A stretch of 64,000 nt of DNA. Source: Enterobacter cloacae (lineage in GTDB: Bacteria; Pseudomonadota; Gammaproteobacteria; Enterobacterales; Enterobacteriaceae). The translations under genes were made by a program, and so were the position numbers. Below are positions 18,086 through 26,924 of this stretch, piece by piece. The notes under the pieces were generated by a model that saw only the letters and a program-made list of their open reading frames with translations, was not told where the DNA came from and did no database searches. Every line of letters begins with the position of its first letter. Position 1 is the first letter of the stretch. Where the stretch lies: positions 2,046,001-2,110,000 of the forward strand of contig AP022133.1 in NCBI GenBank assembly GCA_014169315.1, written 5' to 3'.

Positions 18086-18439
18086 ATGAATTTACTACAC
18101 TTCATTGAAACCAAAGTCTTTCAGAGAGTGATTGATGGATTGCTTTCACCTGACGAACTCCGGGAGTTTCAGGAAGTGTTAAGGCAAGATCCTACCGCTG
18201 GCGATACCATATCAGGTACGGGCGGTTGCCGTAAGATTCGCTGGGCTTTGCCTGGTATGGGTAAAAGTGGTGGTATCAGGGTCATATACTACTATCTGAC
18301 AGCAGATAACGAAGTATTCCTTCTTATAGCTTATCCCAAGAACGAGAAAGACAATCTCACTAATGCTGAAAAGAACCAGTTGAAGAAAGCCGTAGAAGGT
18401 ATAGAGCAAGCCTCCCAGGAGGCAAGGGGGAAGAAATGA
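18086..18439 (+). CDS. RelE/HigB-like toxin of a type II toxin-antitoxin pair
   Basis: 117 residues, the usual size for the family. Features of the RelE-like fold include GCRKIRWALPGMGKSGGIRV followed by IYYYLTADNEVFLLIAYPKN and a Lys-rich helical end. These toxins usually cut mRNA at the ribosome or inhibit translation. The stop overlaps the antitoxin start (ATGA). The ATG lies very close to AAGGGA, so spacing is short and expression may be modest. Toxin-first order with an XRE antitoxin resembles higBA and NadS-type pairs. Confidence 0.85.
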   Translation: MNLLHFIETKVFQRVIDGLLSPDELREFQEVLRQDPTAGDTISGTGGCRKIRWALPGMGKSGGIRVIYYYLTADNEVFLLIAYPKNEKDNLTNAEKNQLKKAVEGIEQASQEARGKK

Positions 18440-18726
18440 GAAAAGAACTCTTTGACGACCTGATCGAGAGTGTTAACGAAGCCGTAGCTATCAAACGGGG
18501 TCTTGTTGCCCCAGCTCGTGTTACGACCTTTGAGATGCCCGATGTGAAAGCTATCCGCACGAAAGCGAAGCTCAAACAAAATGAGTTTGCCCAGGTAGTG
18601 GGTGTCTCCCCTTCTCTGGTGCAAGCCTGGGAACAGCAAAAGAGAACTCCCACCGGCAGCAGCCTTAAACTGTTGCGGGTCATTGAAAAGCATCCTGACA
18701 TGCTTAACCTGTTCAGAACAGCATAA
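18436..18726 (+). CDS. XRE-family antitoxin (NadS-like)
   Basis: 96 residues. The N-terminal part (MRKELFDDLIESVNEAVAIK) is typical of NadS-type antitoxins, and the C-terminal helix-turn-helix reads LKQNEFAQVVGVSPSLVQAW with EQQKRTPTG after it. It overlaps the toxin gene by 4 bases (ATGA). It should neutralise the toxin and repress the operon through the flanking inverted repeat. A Rho-independent terminator follows directly, so the pair forms a complete unit. Confidence 0.88.
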   Translation: MRKELFDDLIESVNEAVAIKRGLVAPARVTTFEMPDVKAIRTKAKLKQNEFAQVVGVSPSLVQAWEQQKRTPTGSSLKLLRVIEKHPDMLNLFRTA

Positions 18727-18748
18727 GCCCCTTTACTGGGGCTTTATT
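18725..18748 (+). terminator. Rho-independent terminator after the toxin-antitoxin pair
   Basis: Stem AAGCCCC (18725-18731) pairs with GGGGCTT (18738-18744) around a 6-base loop, followed by a short T-rich run. It overlaps the antitoxin stop codon. Confidence 0.8.
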
Positions 18749-18777
18749 GTTTAATCTGTATTACCCAGGGAACAGCA

Positions 18778-19152
18778 ATGATAAAGAGATACAGTGAAAG
18801 ACTTGCAGAACTGGAACTACTACAAAACAGGCTGTTGCTGTCGTTCCGAACGGATGACGACGATTATATTTTATCTGTATGCCGTCAAATCAGCGATACA
18901 GGGCTAAATCTCAAATACAGTAATACAGATTATATTTTCCATTATATAAACTGTTGCTCTTACCACAGAGAACCCAGTTTTATTGTGATTGGTTTACTGT
19001 TGTCATTACAGGCTAAAAAAACGGTCATGGCATACAGATTATTTAAGAAGCTGTATATAGATAAAAAAGATAGCCACAGCTTAACTGACAACATTCAAAG
19101 AACGGCTGGTAGTTTACTGACTGTTATGAACAGAAAGGAAAGTGCAGCTTGA
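18778..19152 (+). CDS. Unrecognised 124-residue protein, coupled to an ankyrin protein
   Basis: The ATG has AGGGA nearby. The product is helical with no signal peptide, a charged N-terminus (MIKRYSERLAELELLQNRLL), an Asp patch (TDDDD) and paired Cys (INCC). No family recognised. Its TGA overlaps the next gene's TTG start (TTGA), so the two are translated together and may act as partners. Codon use and base composition are AT-rich, unlike the core genome. Confidence 0.6.
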   Translation: MIKRYSERLAELELLQNRLLLSFRTDDDDYILSVCRQISDTGLNLKYSNTDYIFHYINCCSYHREPSFIVIGLLLSLQAKKTVMAYRLFKKLYIDKKDSHSLTDNIQRTAGSLLTVMNRKESAA

Positions 19153-19859
19153 AAAATTTAATCTGTAGAATTGAAAAATATTTTAATCAGGAAATGGATT
19201 TCAATGATATTTCATCGACTACTATCGACGGAAACGAAAATCTTTTATCTGGTGCTATTACTTTCTTAATGCACAAAAACATTGATAGTGAAGTCTCATT
19301 GTCTTTACTTCAAAATTTAATCGATCATGGTGTTAATGTTAATCATAAAATTGAAGAGTCTAACAGCCCATTAATAAAAGTTTTCCTATATCAATGGAAG
19401 AACAGCGACTTTAAAGCAAAAGTTATCGAAATACTTTTATCAGGTGGAGCAGACCAGAACATACCCGGTCACAACCTTCTTGAATATGCCACAGCGAAAG
19501 AATGTAAGCTCTTACTGGCTTATGGTGCAGATCTGGAAAGAATCGCTGATAATCGCTCACAGACGGCTATCTTTGATTGTTATTGTCTCGATAAGCTGTC
19601 TGTGCTGATAGATTCAGGGGCAAACATTAATCACTCAAACAAAAAGGGTAAAACCTGCCTGGCTTGCTATTACAAGAAAAGCGAATATGTCAGATTTTTA
19701 CTGGATAATGGCATTAATACAGAAAGCTTTTTAAATGATAGTGATTACACGGAAGAACAAAAGAAAACGGTTAATGCAATGATTGCTCAAAGAGATAACG
19801 AGCAATTAAAAACTGTATTCGGGAATAACCTTGAATCCAAAGGAATGATTAGGATATGA
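19149..19859 (+). CDS. Ankyrin-repeat protein
   Basis: 236 residues, read from a TTG overlapping the upstream stop (TTGA), with AAGGAA about 9 bases upstream. Ankyrin-like units are visible at LLQNLIDHGVNVNHKIEES, IEILLSGGADQNIPG, KLLLAYGADLERIADN, LSVLIDSGANINHSNKKGK and VRFLLDNGINTES. There is no signal peptide, so it is likely cytoplasmic. It is not an obvious copy of the ankyrin lipoprotein at 3360. Ankyrin proteins coupled to a small partner are often immunity or partner-binding proteins; the role here is unknown. A terminator follows immediately. Confidence 0.75.
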   Translation: MKNLICRIEKYFNQEMDFNDISSTTIDGNENLLSGAITFLMHKNIDSEVSLSLLQNLIDHGVNVNHKIEESNSPLIKVFLYQWKNSDFKAKVIEILLSGGADQNIPGHNLLEYATAKECKLLLAYGADLERIADNRSQTAIFDCYCLDKLSVLIDSGANINHSNKKGKTCLACYYKKSEYVRFLLDNGINTESFLNDSDYTEEQKKTVNAMIAQRDNEQLKTVFGNNLESKGMIRI

Positions 19860-19892
19860 AAAAAGCCACTAATGGGGTTAAGTGGCTTTTTA
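19859..19892 (+). terminator. Rho-independent terminator
   Basis: AAAAAGCCACT and AGTGGCTTTTT form an 11-bp stem around a 10-base loop, ending in a T run, directly after the ankyrin gene. Confidence 0.88.
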
Positions 19893-20175
19893 AGGGTACT
19901 TACTAACAAATTTCAGAGTTACATAGGAAATCCTTATCCTGTATTTATATTTCTATCAGGTTTTTAAAGTCTGTCAACAACCCCCGTTTATAAAGTTATC
20001 CCTTTATTAAAAAATAGCACTTTTTGTATTTTATTATTTATTCATTAATATCATCCACTTATATTTTAAACATAAAAAGAAAACGCTTGCTTTAATTTTC
20101 GGAATAAAAATAAGCCTGTACTTATTTTTTATTTATTATATATTGGTTCTATTCTAATAATAAAGGAGAATAAAA

Positions 20176-20634
20176 ATGAAAAAACAAAACACTCAATACT
20201 CTACATTCACTTCATATCTTTCTAAAACTAATAAGAATGTGGATATGTACAGGATTTATAATCCACTAAATAAAAATTTGCGTTTCAATTCACACGATAA
20301 AAATTTTTATGATTTATATTTTAAAAGGCATTTTATCACAAGAAGAAATATTTTAACTGTCTTTTCTATTCATTGTTATCTAACAAAAAATGAAAGGTTT
20401 ATAGATGATAGAATATCCTTCGTGAAATGTTCAATAAAGTTATTTAGAATAATATTTAAATCATTAGCTAATGATATTGATTTTAACATTTCTTTCCGTG
20501 GTGGAAATTTTATTTTCATTTCACAGTTCGGGAAGAAAGAAGAAATTTCTTGGTTTACACTTTCAAAAATCGCGGCTGATATTTTTGATATTAAAGACTT
20601 CTCAATGAACAATAAAGAATTAGTTGCCGCATAA
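20176..20634 (+). CDS. Unrecognised AT-rich orphan protein, 152 residues
   Basis: The ATG has a strong AAAGGAG site. The upstream 280 bases are very AT-rich and probably hold the promoter of the following gene run. The product is basic and aromatic (many Lys, Asn, Phe, Ile), with stretches such as NFYDLYFKRHFITRR and ISFRGGNFIFISQFG. No signal peptide or membrane helix is evident. Strong ribosome site and tight spacing to the next gene (15 bases) support a real gene. Composition suggests recent transfer, for example from a plasmid or phage. Confidence 0.6.
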   Translation: MKKQNTQYSTFTSYLSKTNKNVDMYRIYNPLNKNLRFNSHDKNFYDLYFKRHFITRRNILTVFSIHCYLTKNERFIDDRISFVKCSIKLFRIIFKSLANDIDFNISFRGGNFIFISQFGKKEEISWFTLSKIAADIFDIKDFSMNNKELVAA

Positions 20635-20649
20635 AATAAGGAGAATAGC

Positions 20650-21084
20650 ATGATATTAAATGTAGTCAGCATTCAAAAAACCAAAAAAAATGAAGCCGCT
20701 TTAATGGAGTGGGTAAACAACTGCGAAAATCTGGAATGTGCTCTTAGTGATAATTATGTTGTTTCAATAGACAATGATTTTGATTCTGAAAAATTCTACA
20801 CCGAAAATTCACGATATAGAAAACAATGGATTGATATTTACTATAAAAGTGAGAATATGAACTTAAGCCTTTTATTAGAACTTTGTAGAAAGTTTGATAG
20901 CTATGTTTCAATAGTATTAATTAGTGAATGGGCTGGGGATCTAAGAAGTTGTGGAACTCTTTGCCTTTCCCCGGACGGTGAAGAATACTTTAAAGCGCAA
21001 CAATCAGGAATGACTTTGTATTCAAGTTGGCCCCAGTATGTGAAAAAAGTTTTCCCAAATTGGGTTAATTTAGATTCAATCTAA
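20650..21084 (+). CDS. Unrecognised 144-residue protein
   Basis: The ATG follows AAGGAG. The protein is acidic and soluble, with a central ELCRKFDSYVSIVLISEWAG and a C-terminal SSWPQYVKKVFPNWV. The N-terminus (MILNVVSIQKTKKNEAALME) looks like the first strand and helix of a small alpha/beta fold. I do not recognise the family. It belongs to the same AT-rich gene run as its neighbours, with 15-base gaps on both sides. Confidence 0.6.
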   Translation: MILNVVSIQKTKKNEAALMEWVNNCENLECALSDNYVVSIDNDFDSEKFYTENSRYRKQWIDIYYKSENMNLSLLLELCRKFDSYVSIVLISEWAGDLRSCGTLCLSPDGEEYFKAQQSGMTLYSSWPQYVKKVFPNWVNLDSI

Positions 21085-21099
21085 TCAGGAGATATATAT

Positions 21100-21276
21100 A
21101 TGAACAACCAGATCAATAAAGTGCCTTACAGCAGCGGTGATAAACCAGAACTTCCTAAAAATAAAAAAGTTAAGTTTTATCACGAAGACGAGTATGCTTT
21201 TGCTCATTTCATGTATGACGATACAGCAGCCGAACAAGACAATGCAGAAACTAACAGTGAAAATAAAGGGGAGTGA
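21100..21276 (+). CDS. 58-residue protein sharing a motif with the next gene's product
   Basis: The ATG at 21100 has AGGAG 8 bases upstream. The product is polar, with the segment KFYHEDEYAFAHFMYDD followed by an acidic Asn/Glu tail. That segment resembles KFYLQDDYAFNHFMSEE in the product of the gene starting at 21279, so the two share a duplicated or functionally common motif. It ends 2 bases before the next ATG. Too short for firm recognition, but ribosome site, spacing and shared motif support it. Confidence 0.6.
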   Translation: MNNQINKVPYSSGDKPELPKNKKVKFYHEDEYAFAHFMYDDTAAEQDNAETNSENKGE

Positions 21277-21278
21277 TC

Positions 21279-22043
21279 ATGAAAAAAGAAATAGTAAATA
21301 TTTTAAATGAAGTAGTAGCCAAGTCAAAATTTGCAAACACGGAAAAACACTTCTTCAATTGTGTATCTCATGCAATGATTATGAATGCCTTTATTCAGTT
21401 TGAAGAAAGAAAGAAATTCTACCTCCAGGACGACTATGCTTTTAATCATTTTATGAGCGAAGAAACAATAACAATTTTTAATGGCTATAAGTTTAAAAAG
21501 AATAATGGATTTTTCAAACAATTTGAAAACGAAATTGTTAAATCCGCAATGATTTTATCTAACTGTATAGAATGTGAGCCTTTAACAGATATATTTAAAG
21601 AATTGTTTGAAATTTACTATGCACAAAACGATCAGACAAAATTTGCAAAATACATTGACAGTAAATTAACAAAAGACCTGAAAGTTGAATATGTTAGCTT
21701 TAACTATGATAAAAATGATTTTTGTAATGTTGAACCAACTGGTGGCACTGGTTTTCTCTTATATTCCTTGTTAGATAAAATAAGCAGAAAAGCAGGACTG
21801 GAAGAAATTCAAAAGCTAAATATCACTTATTTAGAAAGCGATCCTTTTTTTGCTCAAATTTTTATCGCACAAACACTAACTAACATGTTCAATCATAATC
21901 TTGACTTTAAAGTATTAGATATCTATATAGCAAGTAAAGCACGGTATTACGACTGTGGAGGATATAAAGAAGCAGGACATGTAATGATAGTCAACCAAAA
22001 TGAGTTTGTAGCAAAACGAGTTTTAGAAATCCAAAACAATTAA
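21279..22043 (+). CDS. Methyltransferase-like protein (degenerate N6-adenine MTase fold), unrecognised family
   Basis: 254 residues from the ATG at 21279, with AGGGGAG upstream; a GTG six bases earlier is less likely. The N-terminal half is helical (HFFNCVSHAMIMNAFIQFEE). A motif like the SAM-binding motif I of N6-adenine methylases (EPTGGTGFLLYSLLDK, compare DPACGSGGFL) lies near residue 155, followed by YLESDPFFAQIFIAQTL, which resembles the acidic motif II region. No NPPY/F catalytic motif is visible, so activity is doubtful. The next gene is a paralogue. Plasmids and mobile islands often carry such orphan methylase-like genes. Confidence 0.55.
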   Translation: MKKEIVNILNEVVAKSKFANTEKHFFNCVSHAMIMNAFIQFEERKKFYLQDDYAFNHFMSEETITIFNGYKFKKNNGFFKQFENEIVKSAMILSNCIECEPLTDIFKELFEIYYAQNDQTKFAKYIDSKLTKDLKVEYVSFNYDKNDFCNVEPTGGTGFLLYSLLDKISRKAGLEEIQKLNITYLESDPFFAQIFIAQTLTNMFNHNLDFKVLDIYIASKARYYDCGGYKEAGHVMIVNQNEFVAKRVLEIQNN

Positions 22044-22060
22044 TAATATAAGGGGTTACT

Positions 22061-22497
22061 ATGGAAAAACAATTTAAAAAAACACTGGCAAGCATTCAAC
22101 CACGATCTAATCGCTCTCATTCTGATACAATCAGAGAGTTCTTTAATTGTGTATCTTACACAATGATAATGAACAGCCTTTTTCAGTTAGAACAAAGAGA
22201 ATTATTCTATTCAGGCAGTAATATATATGGTTTCACCCAGCTTGCTATACAGTCTGGTATAATTGAGAAATCAATTATACTAACTGACAGGCATAAATTC
22301 AGTATTGAAGAAAAATTTTATAATCAGTTTGATACTGAAATTATAGATACAGCAAACTTAATCTCGCTTGAAATACAAAAACAACCTTTAACAGATGTTT
22401 TCAATAATATATTTGAAGAGTGTTATTTAACTGGAAAAAAAGGCGAATGGCTGGGGCAGTTTTTAACACCTAACAGGCTTGCAGAAGCAATTTCTAG
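22061..22497 (+). pseudogene. Paralogue of the methyltransferase-like protein, truncated by IS5
   Basis: The ATG follows AAGGGG. About 145 native residues remain. IREFFNCVSYTMIMNSLFQLE matches HFFNCVSHAMIMNAFIQFEE of the preceding protein, and QPLTDVFNNIFEECY matches EPLTDIFKELFEIYY. It ends with GEWLGQFLTP, close to the GQFFTP signature that precedes motif I in N6-adenine methylases. IS5 cuts it at 22497/22498, just before where the SAM motif would be; the open frame then runs 36 more codons into IS5. Confidence 0.65.
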
Positions 22498-23692
<1,195 letters not shown>

Positions 23693-23976
23693 CTAAGAAA
23701 AGAATAAACGGTTACCAGAGAAATACTGCACCTGCAACGTTACTTAAATCCGCATCAGGTAGTCCACACGCTAATATAAGTTCTGCTCAACGAACACGTA
23801 GAGCTATGCCTGGAGGTTGGGATACAACGTTGAAACAAGAGTTTCATATTAGTTACAAAGAAATGATTGATGCAGGTGTTCCAAAACAGCAGGCAAGAAA
23901 ATCAATTGGTGATTCGTATAAATATTTTGACCAGTTGAGAGAGTCTAATAGTAATAACGTTTATTTTGATATATAA
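23693..23976 (+). pseudogene. Detached C-terminal tip of the Rhs toxin (Tox-SHH-like nuclease)
   Basis: There is no native start: the frame opens inside IS5. After CTAA it reads KKRINGYQRNTAPATLLK, then GSPHANISSAQRTRRAMPGG, and ends NNVYFDI at TAA 23974-23976. This is the expected continuation of SHHPIQDAWAK at the broken end of Rhs, and the reading phase at CTAA is the same in both pieces. Rejoining gives a Rhs of about 1471 residues with a ~143-residue tip after DPWGL. In the Tox-SHH class the SHH motif and the downstream conserved His (SPH) are likely active-site residues, so the two halves each lack part of the site. The cognate immunity gene follows 26 bases on. Confidence 0.8.
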
Positions 23977-24002
23977 CTTATTCTTTTTATAGGTAAACCG
24001 AT

Positions 24003-24359
24003 ATGGAAAAGCAGGATGTAATTGATCAGTTGAATAAAGTTGAAAAACTCATGCATATGTCCTTACCTTCTGAATATAAGCGCTTTATGATAGAGAACGT
24101 CAAGGACACTGACTCTTATGAAATTCAACGAGCAAATGGGGACCAGCTTTATGTATTCAATTGTTTTGATTTACTTGAAAGAAATGCTACATACACAATT
24201 CAAGATGTTGAACCTGACTTTTTATTGATTGGTCAAGATGGTGACTTAGGTTATTTTTTGAATTTTCGCAAGGGAACTGATGAAATTTATTCTTTAGATC
24301 TTGGGGCGTTGGGGAGTTTAGATATGGACAAAGAAAGTAATAATATATTTATGTTATAA
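24003..24359 (+). CDS. SMI1/KNR4 (SUKH) immunity protein of the Rhs toxin
   Basis: 118 residues. The SUKH pattern is visible: LMHMSLPSEYKRFMIEN near residue 20, then LYVFNCFDLLER and FLLIGQDGDLGYFLNF, ending DLGALGSLDMDKE. SUKH proteins are common immunity proteins for nuclease toxins, including HNH/Endo VII types. Its place right after the orphan toxin tip makes it the likely antidote. It may now be poorly expressed, because the rhs gene and promoter upstream were moved away and IS5 sits in between. Confidence 0.82.
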   Translation: MEKQDVIDQLNKVEKLMHMSLPSEYKRFMIENVKDTDSYEIQRANGDQLYVFNCFDLLERNATYTIQDVEPDFLLIGQDGDLGYFLNFRKGTDEIYSLDLGALGSLDMDKESNNIFML

Positions 24360-24402
24360 GGTTTTTTGACCCATTGATGAAACACTAGTTTAGTATAACG
24401 GA

Positions 24403-24430
24403 AAAAATCCACGCCAAAGCGTGGATTTTT
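24403..24430. terminator. Bidirectional Rho-independent terminator
   Basis: AAAAATCCACGC and GCGTGGATTTTT form a 12-bp stem with a CAAA loop. A-run and T-run flank it, so it can serve both the immunity gene (plus) and ychF (minus). Confidence 0.9.
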
Positions 24431-24447
24431 CATACATGCAAAACAAA

Positions 24448-25542
24448 TCAAACGTTAAACAGGAAGTTCATGATGTCGCCATCTTTAACGACATAATCTT
24501 TCCCTTCCGCACGCATCTTGCCTGCTTCTTTCGCGCCTTGTTCACCCTTGTAGGTGATGAAGTCTTCAAACGCGATAGTCTGCGCACGGATGAAGCCTTT
24601 CTCGAAGTCGGTGTGGATTTTACCCGCCGCCTGTGGCGCTGTTGCGCCAACAGGGATGGTCCATGCGCGCACTTCTTTTACACCTGCGGTGAAGTAGGTC
24701 TGCAGGTTCAGCAGCTCGTAGCCTGCGCGGATCACGCGGTTCAGACCAGGCTCTTCCAGACCCAACTCGGCCATGAACTCTTCACGGTCAGCGTCGTCCA
24801 GCTCTGCGATATCAGATTCAACGGCGGCGCAAACGGCCACAACCACAGAACCTTCAGCCGCAGCGATTTCACGTACTTTGTCCAGGTACGGGTTGTTCTC
24901 AAAACCGTCTTCGTTGACGTTGGCGATGTACATGGTTGGCTTCAGGGTCAGGAAGCTCAGGTATTTGATTGCCGCTTTGTCTTCTTCGGTCAGGTTTTTC
25001 AGCGCGCGCAGCATGCCTGCGTTTTCCAGCTGCGGCAGACATTTTTCCAGCGCGGCCAGTTCTGCTTTCGCGTCTTTGTCACCACCTTTGGCTTTCTTCT
25101 GTACGCGGTGAATAGCGCGTTCACAGGTGTCCAGGTCAGACAGTGCCAGTTCGGTGTTGATTACGTCGATATCGTCAGCCGGATCCACTTTGTTGTTTAC
25201 GTGGATAATGTTGTCGTTCTCGAAGCAACGCACAACGTGACCGATAGCTTCGGTTTCACGGATGTTGGTCAGGAACTGGTTACCCAGACCTTCCCCTTTG
25301 GACGCGCCTTTAACCAGGCCCGCGATATCCACGAATTCCATTGTGGTAGGCAGAATGCGCTGCGGCTTAACGATTTCCGCGAGCTGGTCCAGACGCGGAT
25401 CGGGCATAGGTACAACACCGGTGTTCGGCTCAATGGTACAGAACGGGAAGTTTGCCGCTTCAATACCTGCTTTGGTGAGCGCGTTGAACAGGGTGGATTT
25501 GCCAACGTTTGGCAGACCGACGATACCGCATTTGAATCCCAT
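24448..25542 (-). CDS. ychF: Redox-regulated ribosome-binding ATPase YchF (Obg family)
   Basis: 364 residues, near-identical to E. coli YchF from [19 protein letters not shown] to [12 protein letters not shown]. The P-loop is GLPNVGKS; Obg-family proteins usually prefer GTP but YchF favours ATP. The coiled-coil insertion follows ([15 protein letters not shown]), and the C-terminal TGS domain holds [14 protein letters not shown]. It binds the ribosome and acts in stress and redox responses. It is 126 bases downstream of pth on the same strand, as in E. coli. It marks the core side of the T6SS island boundary. Confidence 0.97.
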   Translation of the reverse strand: MGFKCGIVGLPNVGKSTLFNALTKAGIEAANFPFCTIEPNTGVVPMPDPRLDQLAEIVKPQRILPTTMEFVDIAGLVKGASKGEGLGNQFLTNIRETEAIGHVVRCFENDNIIHVNNKVDPADDIDVINTELALSDLDTCERAIHRVQKKAKGGDKDAKAELAALEKCLPQLENAGMLRALKNLTEEDKAAIKYLSFLTLKPTMYIANVNEDGFENNPYLDKVREIAAAEGSVVVAVCAAVESDIAELDDADREEFMAELGLEEPGLNRVIRAGYELLNLQTYFTAGVKEVRAWTIPVGATAPQAAGKIHTDFEKGFIRAQTIAFEDFITYKGEQGAKEAGKMRAEGKDYVVKDGDIMNFLFNV

Positions 25543-25668
25543 TTCTAAATCACCTTAATGTCTTGATAATCAATCCGTTAGTGATAACCGATTGAAGAAA
25601 AGTAAATAACTACGCCCATTATACACGTAACCCGCAGGCCGCGCGGTAAAAAAGCCGTATTGCGTGGA

Positions 25669-26253
25669 TTATTGCGCTTTGAAGGCATGTAAGCGGTTTG
25701 TTGCTTTGGTTAAGCCTTCTTTCAGCCAGATTTCGGTGCAACGTGTCGCTTCGTCTACCGCCTCGTCAATTAATTTCTGTTCAGAAACCGGAGGTTTACC
25801 CAGCACAAAACCGACAACTTTGTTTTTATCGCCCGGATGGCCGATTCCTACGCGCAAACGGTGGAAATTAGGGTTATTGCCCAGTTTGCTGATGATGTCT
25901 TTCAGACCGTTGTGACCGCCATGACCACCACCCAGCTTGAACTTTGCAACGCCAGGAGGCAGGTCAAGCTCATCGTGGGCAACCAGAATTTCATCCGGGT
26001 TGATGCGATAAAACGTCGCCATTGCCGCAACGGCTTTACCGCTCAGGTTCATGAACGTGGTTGGCACCAGCAGACGCACATCGGCACCGGCAAGGTTGAT
26101 ACGTGAGGTATACCCGTAGAATTTCGGTTCTTCACGCAGGGGAGCACGTAACCGTTCGGCCAGCAGGTCAACGTACCAGGCACCGGCATTATGGCGAGTG
26201 GCAGCATATTCAGCGCCCGGGTTGGCTAGACCGACAATCAGTTTAATCGTCAC
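25669..26253 (-). CDS. pth: Peptidyl-tRNA hydrolase
   Basis: 194 residues, the E. coli length. It frees tRNA from prematurely released peptidyl-tRNA. N-terminal motif [20 protein letters not shown] contains the catalytic His (RHN). Other family motifs are [23 protein letters not shown] and [14 protein letters not shown]. It lies upstream of ychF and divergent from ychH, as in E. coli. Confidence 0.97.
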   Translation of the reverse strand: MTIKLIVGLANPGAEYAATRHNAGAWYVDLLAERLRAPLREEPKFYGYTSRINLAGADVRLLVPTTFMNLSGKAVAAMATFYRINPDEILVAHDELDLPPGVAKFKLGGGHGGHNGLKDIISKLGNNPNFHRLRVGIGHPGDKNKVVGFVLGKPPVSEQKLIDEAVDEATRCTEIWLKEGLTKATNRLHAFKAQ

Positions 26254-26527
26254 GATTCAATTCCTAATGGGTTCCAGATCTGGCGCGTAGTTTACTGTCT
26301 GGCGAGCCGCTTGACAAAATTCTGCAACCGGAACGGCAAAATACGAATAATTACTGAGTTGAACCATTAGAATTTCAATCTGTTCAGTTGCTTATTTGTA
26401 AACTTTTGTTCCAGCGTTGCCCATTATTGTGATCATTCACGCAACTCATAAAAGCAGTGTTGTCTATACTTTACACACAAGGATCAGGGGCTTTTCCCCT
26501 TACAACCCAAAGTTCCGGAGGTGACAT

Positions 26528-26803
26528 ATGAAACGCAGAAACGCTTCGTTACTCGGTAACGTGCTGATGGGGTTGGGGCTGTTCGTGATGGTAGCCGGTG
26601 TGGGGTATTCTATTTTAAACCAATTGCCGCAGCTTGACCTTCCACAATACTTCGCGCATGGCGCGGTACTGAGCATCTTTGTGGGGGCGGTATTGTGGCT
26701 CGCAGGGGCGCGCGTGAGCGGCCATGAGCAGGTCAGTGACAGATACTGGTGGGTGCGCCACTTTGATAAACGTTGCCGCCGTGACCAGCATAAGCACAGC
26801 TAG
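26528..26803 (+). CDS. ychH: Stress-induced inner-membrane protein YchH
   Basis: 91 residues, very similar to E. coli YchH. There are two transmembrane helices (about residues 9-30 and 45-63) with a basic cytoplasmic end. The ATG has GGAGGTG 5 bases upstream. In E. coli ychH is induced by stress and forms a divergent pair with pth. Upstream of it lies a short G/C hairpin (near 26485) in the 5' leader. A clear terminator follows. Confidence 0.93.
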   Translation: MKRRNASLLGNVLMGLGLFVMVAGVGYSILNQLPQLDLPQYFAHGAVLSIFVGAVLWLAGARVSGHEQVSDRYWWVRHFDKRCRRDQHKHS

Positions 26804-26824
26804 TGCGTTAACATAAAGAACACC

Positions 26825-26854
26825 GAAACGGCTCCAGATGGAGTCGTTTTTTTT
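26825..26854 (+). terminator. Rho-independent terminator after ychH
   Basis: AACGGCTCC pairs with GGAGTCGTT around AGAT, followed by a run of eight T residues. Confidence 0.88.
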
Positions 26855-26864
26855 GCATGATGGG

Positions 26865-26895
26865 TTGACCCTCACGTAACGTAAGGCTCCAGAGT
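26865..26895 (+). promoter_or_regulatory. MerR/TipA-type promoter with operator in a 19-bp spacer
   Basis: A -35 TTGACC (26865-26870) and a weak -10 CAGAGT (26890-26895) are 19 bases apart, the overlong spacing typical of MerR-activated promoters. The spacer is filled by the near-palindrome CCTCACGTAACGTAAGG (26870-26886). As I recall, the Streptomyces TipA operator has the similar core CCTCACGTCACGTGAGG. It lies 30 bases before the MerR-family gene, which argues for autoactivation. Confidence 0.7.
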
Positions 26896-26924
26896 TGCAT
26901 CACTGGCAAAGAAAAGGAGCAGCT

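Noticed and set aside
24421..25548. 375-codon plus-strand frame
   Set aside because: Exact antisense of ychF, rich in His/Phe/Val, with no ribosome site.
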